A DNA stretch of 64,000 bases from Kitasatospora sp. NBC_01250 (GTDB lineage Bacteria; Actinomycetota; Actinomycetes; Streptomycetales; Streptomycetaceae), in the NCBI RefSeq assembly GCF_036226465.1, contig NZ_CP108476.1:8928001-8992000 (forward strand), read 5' to 3'. The notes below the pieces were generated by a model. The model saw only the letters and a program-made list of their open reading frames with translations, searched no databases and was not told the DNA's origin. A program made the position numbers and the translations under genes. Shown in pieces: positions 43,065-52,125 of this stretch (position 1 is its first letter; each line of letters opens with the position of its first letter).

Positions 43065-44156
43065 CTACCCGGCCGGGTCGTTGCGGCCGGCGCGGATCGT
43101 GTCGAGGAGTTCCTTGGTGATGGCCTCGCAGGTTGGGTCGTCCATGGCGGCTTGGGCTGCCTGGCAGATGAGGAAGGTGAGGGTTTCCATGTAGCCGCCG
43201 GTGCGCTTGTGGAGGTAGAGAGCCATCTCCTTGGTGGTGAGCGTGCCCGGCTTGTGCCGGTACAGGCGCAGGTCCCCCTCGATGCGCTGCAGGACGTTGA
43301 TCCAGTCGCTTCCCTCGCTCTTGCCGAGGGAGACCGGGCCCACCCAGAGCACGGGGATGTCGCTGTCGAAGGAGGCACGTTGGTGCGGCATCCGGCTGCG
43401 GTACTTCTGGTAGGCCGAGCGGACGGTCTCCTGGGCGCTGACACCGCAGAAGACGAAGGTGGCCGGAACGTGTTCTTGCAGGGTGAAGAAGTACTGGAAA
43501 GCGATGTGGCGCTCGGCTTCGGTGAGCCGGTGGATGCTGTCGATGAGGATCAGCTCGGTCTGGGCCGCTTCCATGACGCGGGTGATCGGCCCCGTCATGT
43601 CGAAGCTGCGGTCCTCGCGAGCACCGCCCTGAGCACTGGTGCGGGCGGGCTGGACCAGGTGGTTGAGACCGAGGAAGTCGGCGAACGGCAGTGACCAGTG
43701 CAGGTTGCTGTCGCGTTCGAGGGGGACGTCGATGTAGACGACCGGGATGCGCTCGGGGTCGACGCCGTGGGCTTCCTCGACTTGCCCTTGGTGGGCCCGG
43801 CCGATGAGGCGCAGCAGCGTGGTCTTGCCGGTGCCGCGGTCCCCGTCGATGGCGATGTTCACCCGGCGGCCTCTGCGTGAGCGGTTGGCCCGCAGGATCC
43901 GCCGGGCGTCGACCAGGCCCCGCCACAGGTCGTCGGTGTCCACGGGCAGCATCTCGCCGTGGTGGAGCATCCGCGGGTCGTTGTCGCGGACGGGTGTGCC
44001 GAGCGGAGCGCAGTCCTGCAGGTCGGGCGCGGCCAGGATGTGGTGGGCGAACTCGTTCCAGCCTTCCTTGGTGGTGAGCCGGGCGGGCCGGTAGGCGCCG
44101 GTGACCGCGATGCCGTGGGGGAGCGGAGTGGACCGGATCAGGTCCAGGCGGTTCAT
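43065..44156 (-). CDS. tnsC: TnsC/TniB-type AAA+ ATPase of Tn7-like transposon
   Basis: A 363-aa protein starting MNRLDLIRST. Walker A is GDRGTGKT (105-112) and Walker B is ELILID (201-206), both intact, followed by SIHRLTEAER and the sensor FVFCGVSAQE. It is the regulatory ATPase that bridges the target selector (TniQ) and the transposase. Its start overlaps the TnsB stop by 4 bp (ATGA), the last coupling in a TnsA-TnsB-TnsC series. It seems functional, unlike the copy at 41492-42306. Confidence 0.88.
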   Translation of the reverse strand: MNRLDLIRSTPLPHGIAVTGAYRPARLTTKEGWNEFAHHILAAPDLQDCAPLGTPVRDNDPRMLHHGEMLPVDTDDLWRGLVDARRILRANRSRRGRRVNIAIDGDRGTGKTTLLRLIGRAHQGQVEEAHGVDPERIPVVYIDVPLERDSNLHWSLPFADFLGLNHLVQPARTSAQGGAREDRSFDMTGPITRVMEAAQTELILIDSIHRLTEAERHIAFQYFFTLQEHVPATFVFCGVSAQETVRSAYQKYRSRMPHQRASFDSDIPVLWVGPVSLGKSEGSDWINVLQRIEGDLRLYRHKPGTLTTKEMALYLHKRTGGYMETLTFLICQAAQAAMDDPTCEAITKELLDTIRAGRNDPAG

Positions 44157-46561
44157 GCGGGCTCCTTCGACGGGTCATCAGGGAGAGGATTGCCAGTGGC
44201 CGGCCGGCTCTCGGCCCGGGGCAGAGCGGTGAGGTTTCGGAACAGGTCCGCGGCGCTGGCGGCCAGTCGAGGCCGGGAAACTCTGGCCCGTTTGTCGGGG
44301 GAGCCGAGTCCAGGGGTTTCGTCGTCCGGGGTGTCCGCGGCTGCGGCGGGTGCGGGCGTTTGCCCGGAGGCGGGTGCGGCGGCCGTGGAGACCGTCGGCG
44401 GCGTCGCGGGCGACCACTGGCCGGGGAACAGGTTCTTCACCGACGCGTCCAGCACGCGTGCGGCTGCCACGGTCTCCGGAGTGGGGAGTGTGATGCCCTC
44501 GTAGGGGTCGACCTCAGGCACTCGCACCGGCAGGTCGGGACCGGTGAACGGGGCAGCGGGCCGTGGGCGTCGCCCTGTCCTGTCCAGGGCGGGCTGGTCC
44601 TTGGGGCCGCGGCGGGCGCGCTCGCGCAGTTCCCGCACCGCCTGGGCGATGGCCTGCTGCTGCTCCTTGGTGCTGCCCCGGGCCAGGTGGTGGGCGGTTG
44701 CGACCTCCCACTCATACTGGGTCCACTCGTCGCCGATCTGCTTCTGGTGGATGAACTCGGCCTCGGCCCACTGCCCGTCCCGGTGGTCGTACAGCCACAC
44801 GTACCGCGGCACGTAGGGGTGATGGCGGATCTCCCAGCGGTGTCCCTGCCCGGCGATGCCGGTGTGCAGCCGTGCGTAGGCCTGCAGGGCATCGCTGTTG
44901 TAGGTGCGGTTGTTGATGGTGACGCCCTTCTCGGTGATCACCCGGCGCTCGCACAGCAGCAGCTTGCGGTTCTGCTCTGCGCTCAGCGGCAGCGGCACCT
45001 GTCCCTCGCAGGCCACCAGCACCGAATACATCTGGTTCGGGGTCAGCTTCATGCCCGGCAGCAGGGGGCTGCGGAGCCCGTCGTGCGGGGTCTGCTGCCA
45101 GCGCAGGGCGATCCACTCGTCCAGCAGGTCCTGCAACTCGTTGATGCTCCACAGTGGCTGCTGCGCGACCAGCTTGCCGCGCTTGGCCAGGCTGGAGCCG
45201 GTGTAGCCGGACACGTACTGGCAGAACATCTTCTTGATCGCCGAGAACGTCGACTCGATGACCGCCTTGTCGGTGGGGGTGCGCTCCCGCGCGGGCCTGA
45301 CCGAGATCTGCAGAGAGGTGCACACGTCCACGAAGTGCTCGCTGCGGTAGATCGACCCGTGGTCGACGACGACCATCTTGGGGCGGATCACCGGGCGAGC
45401 GGCCGCGCCGGTCATCCGCGGATCGCAGGCCACCAGGTCCGCGTAGGGCAGGTCGGACCGCTCGGCCAGGGCCAGGGGCGACCAGCCGGCCCGGCCTGGC
45501 ATCGGGGCAAGGGCCTGCGCGAGCAGGAGCGTCGCGTCGAACGTCCGGGTGGCGCGCCCGCCGAGCCTGCGGCCGCGCGGCCCCCGGCCCGGGCTCTTGG
45601 GCACGATCATCGCGCCGATGATGCTGCGGGTGGCTACGTCGATGGCGCAGGTCAGCTCCGCGCTCACGGTGAATCCGTCGTCGCCGACCGCCAGGATGTC
45701 CAGGCCGGTGGAGTCGATCTGCACCTGCTCGCCCAGCATCGTCGCCGTGGTCGGTGTGAACGGCGACGCGGGGGAGTTCTCCTGGTCGAGTCGGTTCTGT
45801 ACCGGGGCCTGCAGATAGGCGGCGGAGATCCCCAGACGCTTGATCAGCCGGTAGAACGTCGCCGGTGAGATTGCCAACTTCTTGTACTCGGAAGGGTGTT
45901 CTGCGTGGAGAGCGGTCAGCAGCCGCTCGTAGACCCGGTTCGCCCATCCCGAGGACTCGCCGACCGCGAGCTTGACTTCGCGCAGCAGCAGCTGGATCAC
46001 CCGCTCGTCGGTGCGGACCTGCCCGATGGCGAGCCGCGCGAGCCCGGCCACGCCTTGGTCCTGGTAGGCCAGGAACTTGCGCCGGATGGTGCTGTTCGAC
46101 ACGCCGCGCCAGCCCAGTGCCGTCAGCTCCGCCGCTTTGGCGGCGAACCGCTCCCGCTGCGACCTCGTCGTCTCGTAGGCGGAGCGCGGCTTCGTGCCTG
46201 CTGCTGAGTCGGGCGGGACTCCGTCGCGCAGCTCGACCAGATGCCACTCCCACGCGCGGATCCGCTCGCGCCTGCCCTGATCAAGCACGTCGAGGATGTC
46301 CACGTCCGGGACCTGCTGCAGCGGCCTGGGCGCGCTGACCGCGTCGAGGACCGCGAAGTCCGCAGCACCGGTCAGCACCTGGAGGAGCACGGCGGCCGAC
46401 CTGCAGGGCTCCTGTTTGCACAGCAACTGCACGCTGGGGCCCCGGACACCGGCGACCACGTACTCCTCGCCGTCGAACCGGACCCGCTGGCCGGGCTCGA
46501 GAGCGCACACGGCCGCCGAGCTCTCGGCAAGTGGCGGTGTGCTGTCCTGGGTGACGGTCAC
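44153..46561 (-). CDS. tnsB: TnsB-type DDE transposase with Mu-transposase C-terminal domain
   Basis: An 802-aa protein from GTG 46561, which overlaps the TnsA stop (GTGA); an ATG seven codons earlier is an alternative. N-terminal HTH regions precede the RNase-H-fold core, whose catalytic triad is D283 (VQIDSTGLDI), D400 (VVVDHGSIYR) and E436 (DKAVIESTFSAIKKMF). A beta-barrel Mu-C-like region follows (INNRTYNSDALQAYAR), then a Pro/Ala-rich tail that may contact TnsC. This enzyme cuts the transposon 3' ends and joins them to the target DNA. The triad is complete. Confidence 0.9.
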   Translation of the reverse strand: MTVTQDSTPPLAESSAAVCALEPGQRVRFDGEEYVVAGVRGPSVQLLCKQEPCRSAAVLLQVLTGAADFAVLDAVSAPRPLQQVPDVDILDVLDQGRRERIRAWEWHLVELRDGVPPDSAAGTKPRSAYETTRSQRERFAAKAAELTALGWRGVSNSTIRRKFLAYQDQGVAGLARLAIGQVRTDERVIQLLLREVKLAVGESSGWANRVYERLLTALHAEHPSEYKKLAISPATFYRLIKRLGISAAYLQAPVQNRLDQENSPASPFTPTTATMLGEQVQIDSTGLDILAVGDDGFTVSAELTCAIDVATRSIIGAMIVPKSPGRGPRGRRLGGRATRTFDATLLLAQALAPMPGRAGWSPLALAERSDLPYADLVACDPRMTGAAARPVIRPKMVVVDHGSIYRSEHFVDVCTSLQISVRPARERTPTDKAVIESTFSAIKKMFCQYVSGYTGSSLAKRGKLVAQQPLWSINELQDLLDEWIALRWQQTPHDGLRSPLLPGMKLTPNQMYSVLVACEGQVPLPLSAEQNRKLLLCERRVITEKGVTINNRTYNSDALQAYARLHTGIAGQGHRWEIRHHPYVPRYVWLYDHRDGQWAEAEFIHQKQIGDEWTQYEWEVATAHHLARGSTKEQQQAIAQAVRELRERARRGPKDQPALDRTGRRPRPAAPFTGPDLPVRVPEVDPYEGITLPTPETVAAARVLDASVKNLFPGQWSPATPPTVSTAAAPASGQTPAPAAAADTPDDETPGLGSPDKRARVSRPRLAASAADLFRNLTALPRAESRPATGNPLPDDPSKEPA

Positions 46562-47259
46562 GTGTCCTCCGTACTGGTCCACACGGTCGATGTCGGCAGT
46601 AGCGGCCGGCTCCAGTCGGTCATCAGGTCACCGGTCCAGAGCAGGTGGTAGGCACGGGAGTTGCTGCCCGGCAGTAGGCCTGCGGCTGCCACGCCGTCCT
46701 GGAGTGGGCGCGGCACGCTGAAGGTCTTCCGTAGTGCAGTCCGTACCTGGGGGTCGTCGAACTCGGGGAACCTGAACGCTGCGGCGCGTTCCAGGCTGGC
46801 GATCCGGATCCCGTCAGGCGGCCCGAGCTCGCGCAGGGCCCACCCCGCGGCTTCGGCAGCCACGTGTAGCGCCTCGCGTTCGTGTCGGCCCCGGGTCCCG
46901 GGCCGTGGCGGGTGGACGACCGCCAGGCGCTGCCCGGCGCAGGTGCGGGCGAAGAACACCGGTGCCACCGTGCCCCGTTGGTCCTCATGCTGCCATCGCA
47001 GCCGCACCCGGGACGCGGCGAAACCCGCAACCGACGGATCGAAGTCGAGGAACACGGCGCCGCGGCGCTCCACCTCCGTACCGCACTCCACGAGAGCGCC
47101 GGTGGTGGATGCCCACCACCCCGTCGCGATGCCCTGCCGCCCCGGATAGGTCGCAGGGATCGACGACGGCGCCTCCTCCAGCACCTCCCCGCGCAGGACT
47201 CGCGGATCAACCCACGACGCCCCGTCCTCGCCGGAGCTCACCGAGGCCCAGACATCCAC
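46558..47259 (-). CDS. tnsA: TnsA-like endonuclease subunit of heteromeric transposase
   Basis: A 233-aa protein from GTG 47259 after a GAGAGGAG site. It carries the TnsA-type restriction-endonuclease-like core: YPGRQGIATGWWASTTGALV, then ECGTEVERRGAVFLDFDPSV (E about 60, D about 72) and VAPVFFARTCAGQRLAVVHP. TnsA cuts the 5' ends, giving cut-and-paste rather than replicative transposition. The match to the active site is moderate: the usual Q/K catalytic lysine is not obvious. It overlaps the TnsB start (GTGA). Confidence 0.8.
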   Translation of the reverse strand: MDVWASVSSGEDGASWVDPRVLRGEVLEEAPSSIPATYPGRQGIATGWWASTTGALVECGTEVERRGAVFLDFDPSVAGFAASRVRLRWQHEDQRGTVAPVFFARTCAGQRLAVVHPPRPGTRGRHEREALHVAAEAAGWALRELGPPDGIRIASLERAAAFRFPEFDDPQVRTALRKTFSVPRPLQDGVAAAGLLPGSNSRAYHLLWTGDLMTDWSRPLLPTSTVWTSTEDT

Positions 47260-47394
47260 CCTGCACTCCTCTCCGCCGGCTCTGCGCCGGAGCCCGGCGC
47301 ATCAGCCTTGAGTACTGCCGACTCCGGCTGCTGGTACCCATGGCCGACGACCGCATCGGGCTGCTGGCCCGCTTTCTGTGCACTGCGGCTCCCT

Positions 47395-48399
47395 TCACAG
47401 GAAGGGCCGGTCGAATGGGCTGGCCGCCGGGCCGGAGGGCAGGCAGCTGAGCTGCTGCGCCGAATCCAGCGGTGCGATCCGTGTGTGCGGTGAGACCAGC
47501 ACGGCCCGCCCCAACTCACCTCTGCGCCTCGGCTCCGGGCCCGGCACCGGCTTGTGGCACTCCATCCACCGCCTCAGCACTCCCCGGTACCTGGGGCCCA
47601 ACTCCTGCGAACTGCGCGCGAACCAGCCCTCGTAGGAGTCCGCCGTCAGCTCCCGGCCGAGCCGGCGACGCTCGACCCGAGCCAAGAGGCGGGCGATGCG
47701 CACGGTGTGCGGGTAGAACAACAAGGAGGCAGCACGGGCCTCCCCGAGACGGTCGGCCATCACCCGGAGCCTGTCCGGCGCGCTCGGGTCGGCTCTGCTC
47801 ATCGTGCGCGCGTCGGCGAACAGCGCGCGTGCGGTGCGGCCCAGGCGCCGCTCCATGGCCACCCGCTGGCGTTCCGCCGCCAGGATCTGCGGCCAGTCAG
47901 CCACATTGATCCAAGGGGTCTGCGGATCACGGGAGTTGTCCGACCATCGTGCGTGCCGGGCGCACAGGTGCCAGGGGTCCGCCACCATCATCCAGGTCGG
48001 CTCGCCGATGCCGCGGCGGGCCGCGCACAATGCGCAGGCCCGCACGAGATAGCCGTCCCGCACTGCCCACGGGAACGACCAAGCGGGAGTTCCGTCACCT
48101 TCGTCGAGCAGGTATGCCGCGTCCAGGCTCGCGAGCGCCCGCCGCATCACCTCCAGCGGACGGCCGGCCAGGGCGGCCAAGCGCTCGGCGGCAGGACGGT
48201 TGAGGTAGAGCTCGGTCAGGTGCGGCGCGACAGCCCTCGTGCTGCCCTGCCCGACCTCGTCCAGCAACTGCTGGACCTCAAGCCCGTTTCGGCCGGCGAG
48301 GCGGGTCACATAGGAACCGGTCGACTCGCCCGCCATGAACCGGACGTGCAATGGCAGCTCGCGCACCCGTACCCGATCCAAGCCCGCCACCGAATCCAT
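47395..48399 (-). CDS. tniQ: TniQ/TnsD-type target-selection protein
   Basis: A 334-aa protein from ATG 48399 preceded by GAGGGAGG. The N-terminal TniQ motif ESTGSYVTRLAGRNGLEVQQ (25-44) is clear, and a zinc ribbon is built from C122, C125, C146 and H149 (CALC ... CARH). It is the first gene of the transposition operon; TnsA follows at 135 bp. Such proteins recognise the attachment site, often a conserved gene, and recruit TnsC. The target site is unknown. Confidence 0.88.
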   Translation of the reverse strand: MDSVAGLDRVRVRELPLHVRFMAGESTGSYVTRLAGRNGLEVQQLLDEVGQGSTRAVAPHLTELYLNRPAAERLAALAGRPLEVMRRALASLDAAYLLDEGDGTPAWSFPWAVRDGYLVRACALCAARRGIGEPTWMMVADPWHLCARHARWSDNSRDPQTPWINVADWPQILAAERQRVAMERRLGRTARALFADARTMSRADPSAPDRLRVMADRLGEARAASLLFYPHTVRIARLLARVERRRLGRELTADSYEGWFARSSQELGPRYRGVLRRWMECHKPVPGPEPRRRGELGRAVLVSPHTRIAPLDSAQQLSCLPSGPAASPFDRPFL

Positions 48400-48957
48400 G
48401 ACCCTCCCTCGCCTCTGCGGCCATGGCTACCACACCGAGCGGCACGAGGAGCGGGAATAAGGAAAAGAATCCGGCAAAGCGTGCCAATTCTTGACAGCGA
48501 TCTGCCGAATATGAGAATGGTCGCCCTGGTGGCCGAATGGGAGAAGCGTTTCCTCGCGTCCGAAGGGCCGCCGCCGCAGAGGGCGGCTGAAGCGGTCGGC
48601 CACCGCACTGCGGGGCGTGGGACACGTCACCTTCGGCCACCTGGCGGGGCGACTCCTGCCCTACCTGCTGAAACCCGGCTGAGGATACTGGCTCGGTGAG
48701 CCGACGAGGCAGCTCCTCGGCGCCCGCGGCTCAGCCGATTCACGCGGAACAGCGGCCTCAAGGCGAACCGAACGAATCAGAATGACATTTACGGTCCTGA
48801 AGGCGCCACCCCGGCAGTCAAATCGACGAGAATTCCGAAGCCTGCTTGACAAGGAACACCGGAAAGACGATCGAATTGGTGTCCGGAGCGGGGCACGAGC
48901 CATGCAGGCACGGCGATCGCCCCGCCGATCCAGCTGCCGGTCGCCGAGGACGCCCAC
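48400..48957. other. Intergenic region between TniQ and helicase genes
   Basis: No convincing gene. A TTGACA occurs at 48491-48496 with GAGAAT 16 bp further (48513-48518), and another TTGACA at 48846-48851 might drive the helicase. A short frame from ATG 48511 (62 codons) has no recognisable family. Confidence 0.35.
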
Positions 48958-51294
48958 GTGCCCCACCAGCCCATCCGACTACGCCCGCACCAACAACGCG
49001 CCGTCAGCGCCATCACCGCAGGCCTCCAACGTCACCCACGAGTGACCGTGGTCGCGGCCTGCGGCACCGGCAAGACCATCATCGCCCGGGTCAGCGCCGA
49101 CACCTACACCTCCCACGGCAACATCCTCGTGCTCGCCCCCAGCCAGGATCTGGTGGCGCAGACAGCACGCGAGTGGGACCGCGGCCATCCGGACGAGAAG
49201 CACATCGCGGTCTGCGCCCTGCCCCCGTCCGGCCGAGGCGCCCTGTGCATCCCCTTCACCACCAGCCCGGCCGAACTCGCCCGCCACGTCGCCGACCACA
49301 GCGGCCCCACCATCGTCTTCTCCACCTACCAGTCCCTGCCCGCGATCGTCGAGGCCCACCGCCGCCACGGCCTGCCGGAGTGGGCCCTCGCCGTCGCCGA
49401 CGAGGCCCACCACACCACCGGCAGCCTCGACAAGAGCTGGGGCGACATCCACGACGATGCCCAGATCCCCGCGCAGCGCCGCCTCTACATGACGGCGACG
49501 CCACGCCGCTGGAGCCACCCGAAGTCCAGAAAACCCGGCGCGTACAAGCAACCACTGGCATCGATGGACAACCCCGCAGTGTTCGGACCCGTCGTCTTCC
49601 GCCTCGAACTGGCCGAAGCCATCGCCCAGGGCATCCTCGCCGACTACCGCGTCGTCGTCCCCGTCATCAGCGCGGAGGACCTGCACGACATCCTCACCAC
49701 GGCCGAGGCAACCCCTCACCTGGACGGACTGCGCCTGGCAGCCATGCAAGTGGGACTGCTGCGCGCCATACAGGACTACCGCCTCAGCCGCGTCCTGACG
49801 TTCCACCGCCTGATCGCGGCCGCTCGCACCTTCGCCCGGACCCTGCCACGCACCGCCACGGCTTTCACCCAGGGCGGCCAGCCGATGCAACTGTGGGCCG
49901 CCGCTGTCGACAGCCGCCAGCCCCGCTCCGAGCGCAACACCAAACTCTGGCGCTTCGCGGGAAGTTCCTGGCAGAGCCGCACCGCCCTCCTGCCCGGACA
50001 GACCCACACGCACATTCTCAGCAGCGTCAGATGCCTGGGCGAAGGCGTCGACATGCCCGAAGCCGACGCGGTGCTGTTCGCCGACCCCAAACGCAGCGTC
50101 GTCGACATCATCCAGACCCTCGGCCGCGCCCTGCGCCAGCCGCCAGGCAGCGGCAAGATCGCCACACTGATCATCCCCGTGTACATCCGCCCGGGACAAA
50201 CCACCCGCGAGGCCATGGAGTCCTCCGACTTCCGCGACCTGTGGGCCATCCTGGACGGGCTGCGCACCGCCGACAGCAAGTTCTACACCCGCCTGCGCCG
50301 CGGCTCCGGCCGCCGCTCCGAGGACCCGGTCCTGACCGAGCCCGAGCGCCCCGACGAGATCGCCGGCGTACTCTCCCTACGAGCCCACCAATTCCAGGGC
50401 GACGGCTGGAACAGCGGCTACGAGGCTGCCATGCGCTTCTACGAGGAGCACGGCCATCTCGAAGTCCCCACCGACCACCGGGACTCCGCCGGCGTCCACC
50501 TCGGCTCCTGGATCGGCGAGCAGCGCAACCGCTATGCCGAGGGCACCCTCGACCCCGACCAGGCCTTCGCCCTGTACGCGCTGCGCATCTCCTGGCCTCA
50601 CCCACCCGGCAGCTTTGAGCACTACCTCGCCGTGGCCCGCGACTTCGCGACCGCCCACCACACCCTCGCAGTCCACGCCGGTACCCCCGACGTGGACGCC
50701 GGCCTGGCCCAGTGGCTCGATCAGATGCGAGCCATGACCCGCGAGGACGAGCTGCCCCCCGAACGCCTCGAGGCGCTGAACTCCATCGACCCTTGCTGGA
50801 ACCCGGCCTGGAGCGTCGACTGGCAGTACAACTGCGCCCGGCTGCGGCGCTGCCTCGCCACCGGCGACTGGCGGCCCACGTACCAGGTCGCTGCCGAGAC
50901 GGACCTCTCACTGGAGGCGTGGCTGGACCACCAGATCGATCAAAAGCCCGTCCTGGAGCCGGGGCAGCTCGCCCAACTCACCCTCCTGGCACGCCAGTAC
51001 CCGGACCTTCACCCCCATGCCCTGCTGCTGTTGTGGCAGACCAGCGGCCCGGCGATGACCTTCGCGCGCGGACTGCGCGCCGCGCGCAGGTTCCTCCGAC
51101 GTGAAGGCCACCTCCAGGTTCCCGACGGACATGTCGAGGCCGTCGACACCGACCACGTCAGGCTGGACACCTGGATCGACCAGCGCCGGTACGACGCCGC
51201 CCAGCTCACCCCACAACAGGCCGCAGCACTCGACGCGCTCGGCCTGCCAGTTGCGCCTCGGTTCCTGGAACCGGAGCTCCCCGAAGTCGCCTGA
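48958..51294 (+). CDS. DEAD/DEAH-box helicase with helicase-associated domain repeats
   Basis: A 778-aa protein from GTG 48958. The SF2 motifs are all present: VVAACGTGKTI (I), VADEAHHT (II, DEAH), MTATPRR (III) and IIQTLGRALRQ (VI). The C-terminal 300 residues contain helicase-associated repeats of the type W-x-x-x-Y/F..F..H.HL.V....., for example FYEEHGHLEVPTDHRDSAGV and RFLRREGHLQVPDGHVEAVD. Such proteins are frequent in streptomycete arms and linear plasmids; their role is not established. It resembles the protein at 61213-63567. It is at the edge of the nucleotide-metabolism block and may belong to it. Confidence 0.85.
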   Translation: MPHQPIRLRPHQQRAVSAITAGLQRHPRVTVVAACGTGKTIIARVSADTYTSHGNILVLAPSQDLVAQTAREWDRGHPDEKHIAVCALPPSGRGALCIPFTTSPAELARHVADHSGPTIVFSTYQSLPAIVEAHRRHGLPEWALAVADEAHHTTGSLDKSWGDIHDDAQIPAQRRLYMTATPRRWSHPKSRKPGAYKQPLASMDNPAVFGPVVFRLELAEAIAQGILADYRVVVPVISAEDLHDILTTAEATPHLDGLRLAAMQVGLLRAIQDYRLSRVLTFHRLIAAARTFARTLPRTATAFTQGGQPMQLWAAAVDSRQPRSERNTKLWRFAGSSWQSRTALLPGQTHTHILSSVRCLGEGVDMPEADAVLFADPKRSVVDIIQTLGRALRQPPGSGKIATLIIPVYIRPGQTTREAMESSDFRDLWAILDGLRTADSKFYTRLRRGSGRRSEDPVLTEPERPDEIAGVLSLRAHQFQGDGWNSGYEAAMRFYEEHGHLEVPTDHRDSAGVHLGSWIGEQRNRYAEGTLDPDQAFALYALRISWPHPPGSFEHYLAVARDFATAHHTLAVHAGTPDVDAGLAQWLDQMRAMTREDELPPERLEALNSIDPCWNPAWSVDWQYNCARLRRCLATGDWRPTYQVAAETDLSLEAWLDHQIDQKPVLEPGQLAQLTLLARQYPDLHPHALLLLWQTSGPAMTFARGLRAARRFLRREGHLQVPDGHVEAVDTDHVRLDTWIDQRRYDAAQLTPQQAAALDALGLPVAPRFLEPELPEVA

Positions 51295-51785
51295 CGGTGT
51301 GGGTGTTCGTGTGCGCCATCGGTCGGGGTCTGGCTCACCGTCTGACAGCGGCCGCCCTCGCAACTCACCAGCTTCGCAGCTGCGCAGTCTTGGGATCCCG
51401 CAATCTCAACGTCCCGCTCGTACCGGCGGGCGGTGCCACCGAGGGATGCCAGAGTCAGTAGCTCCAGTCCACCGACAACTCGTGCTGCCGTCGACCAGTT
51501 CATGGACCGCCAGGATGATGGCGGGAACGTCCTCATCGCGCGCGGGCCGACGCCCTGGGAACCTTGGGCAACTTCCGCACCTACGCGCAGATCACCGCAC
51601 ACATTTGACACGGTGCTGACCGACCGGCTCGCCTGCTCCGGCGGCGCCATGCTCGCCAGGGCATAAAGAGCGCTGGCGCCCGGGGTGCAGCGACTGAAGT
51701 CCGCCGGCCATCAAAGCGAACCCTGGAGGCCCGTGCCCGTGCCGTGCGCTGACAGTGGTCGTGCGGAGGCCGGCCCGTGCTGCCG
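51295..51785. other. Gap without recognisable gene
   Basis: 491 bp between the helicase and a small divergent protein. Frames here show no family features; some Ser/Thr/Pro-rich reading exists but lacks support. Confidence 0.4.
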
Positions 51786-52073
51786 TCAGCGCCGGGTTCG
51801 TGGAGGGCCGGGAGTGCGGACGGCGGGGAGGTCGTCACGGTGGGAGTCACCGGTGAGCGCGTCGGTGCGCAAGAGACGGTATGCCCGCAGGATTGCGGCC
51901 AGGTGCTGGGGGTCGGTGCCGGCTGCGGTGACGAGGGCGGCGAGGATCTGCGAGCGGGATGTGTTCTCGCCTGCGGCGGTGGCAGAGCGGACGAGGATGT
52001 CGAGTCTGCGGTCGACGTCCTCGGGCCAGGTGATCAGCGTGTTGCGGCGGGCCTGCTGCCACAGCAGTTCCAC
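51786..52073 (-). CDS. Small hypothetical protein, possibly ribbon-helix-helix
   Basis: A 95-aa protein from ATG 52073. Its centre (TWPEDVDRRLDILVRSATAA, then GENTSRSQILAALVTAAG) is reminiscent of the strand-helix-helix of Arc/CopG-type DNA-binding proteins (pattern S-R-S-x-I-L-x-A-L-V). The C-terminal part is basic and Pro-rich. Divergent from the pyrophosphorylase-like gene with only 52 bp between starts, it could control it. The family assignment is tentative. Confidence 0.4.
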   Translation of the reverse strand: MELLWQQARRNTLITWPEDVDRRLDILVRSATAAGENTSRSQILAALVTAAGTDPQHLAAILRAYRLLRTDALTGDSHRDDLPAVRTPGPPRTRR

Positions 52074-52089
52074 GGGTACCCCACTCCCT

Positions 52090-52119
52090 GTGACAGGTTA
52101 CCTACGGTCAATATATATT
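52090..52119 (+). promoter_or_regulatory. Promoter for a likely leaderless transcript of the pyrophosphorylase-like gene
   Basis: GTGACA (52090-52095) and TATATT (52114-52119), spaced by 18 bp, resemble vegetative -35 and -10 boxes. The start codon ATG is at 52126, 6 bp after the -10 box, so transcription would begin at or just before the start codon. No ribosome site is seen, which fits leaderless translation. Confidence 0.55.
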
Positions 52120-52125
52120 CACCCT

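Noticed and set aside
48511..48700. A 62-codon frame downstream of a TTGACA box
   Set aside because: No family resemblance and a poor -10 box; kept only as a note in the gap entry.
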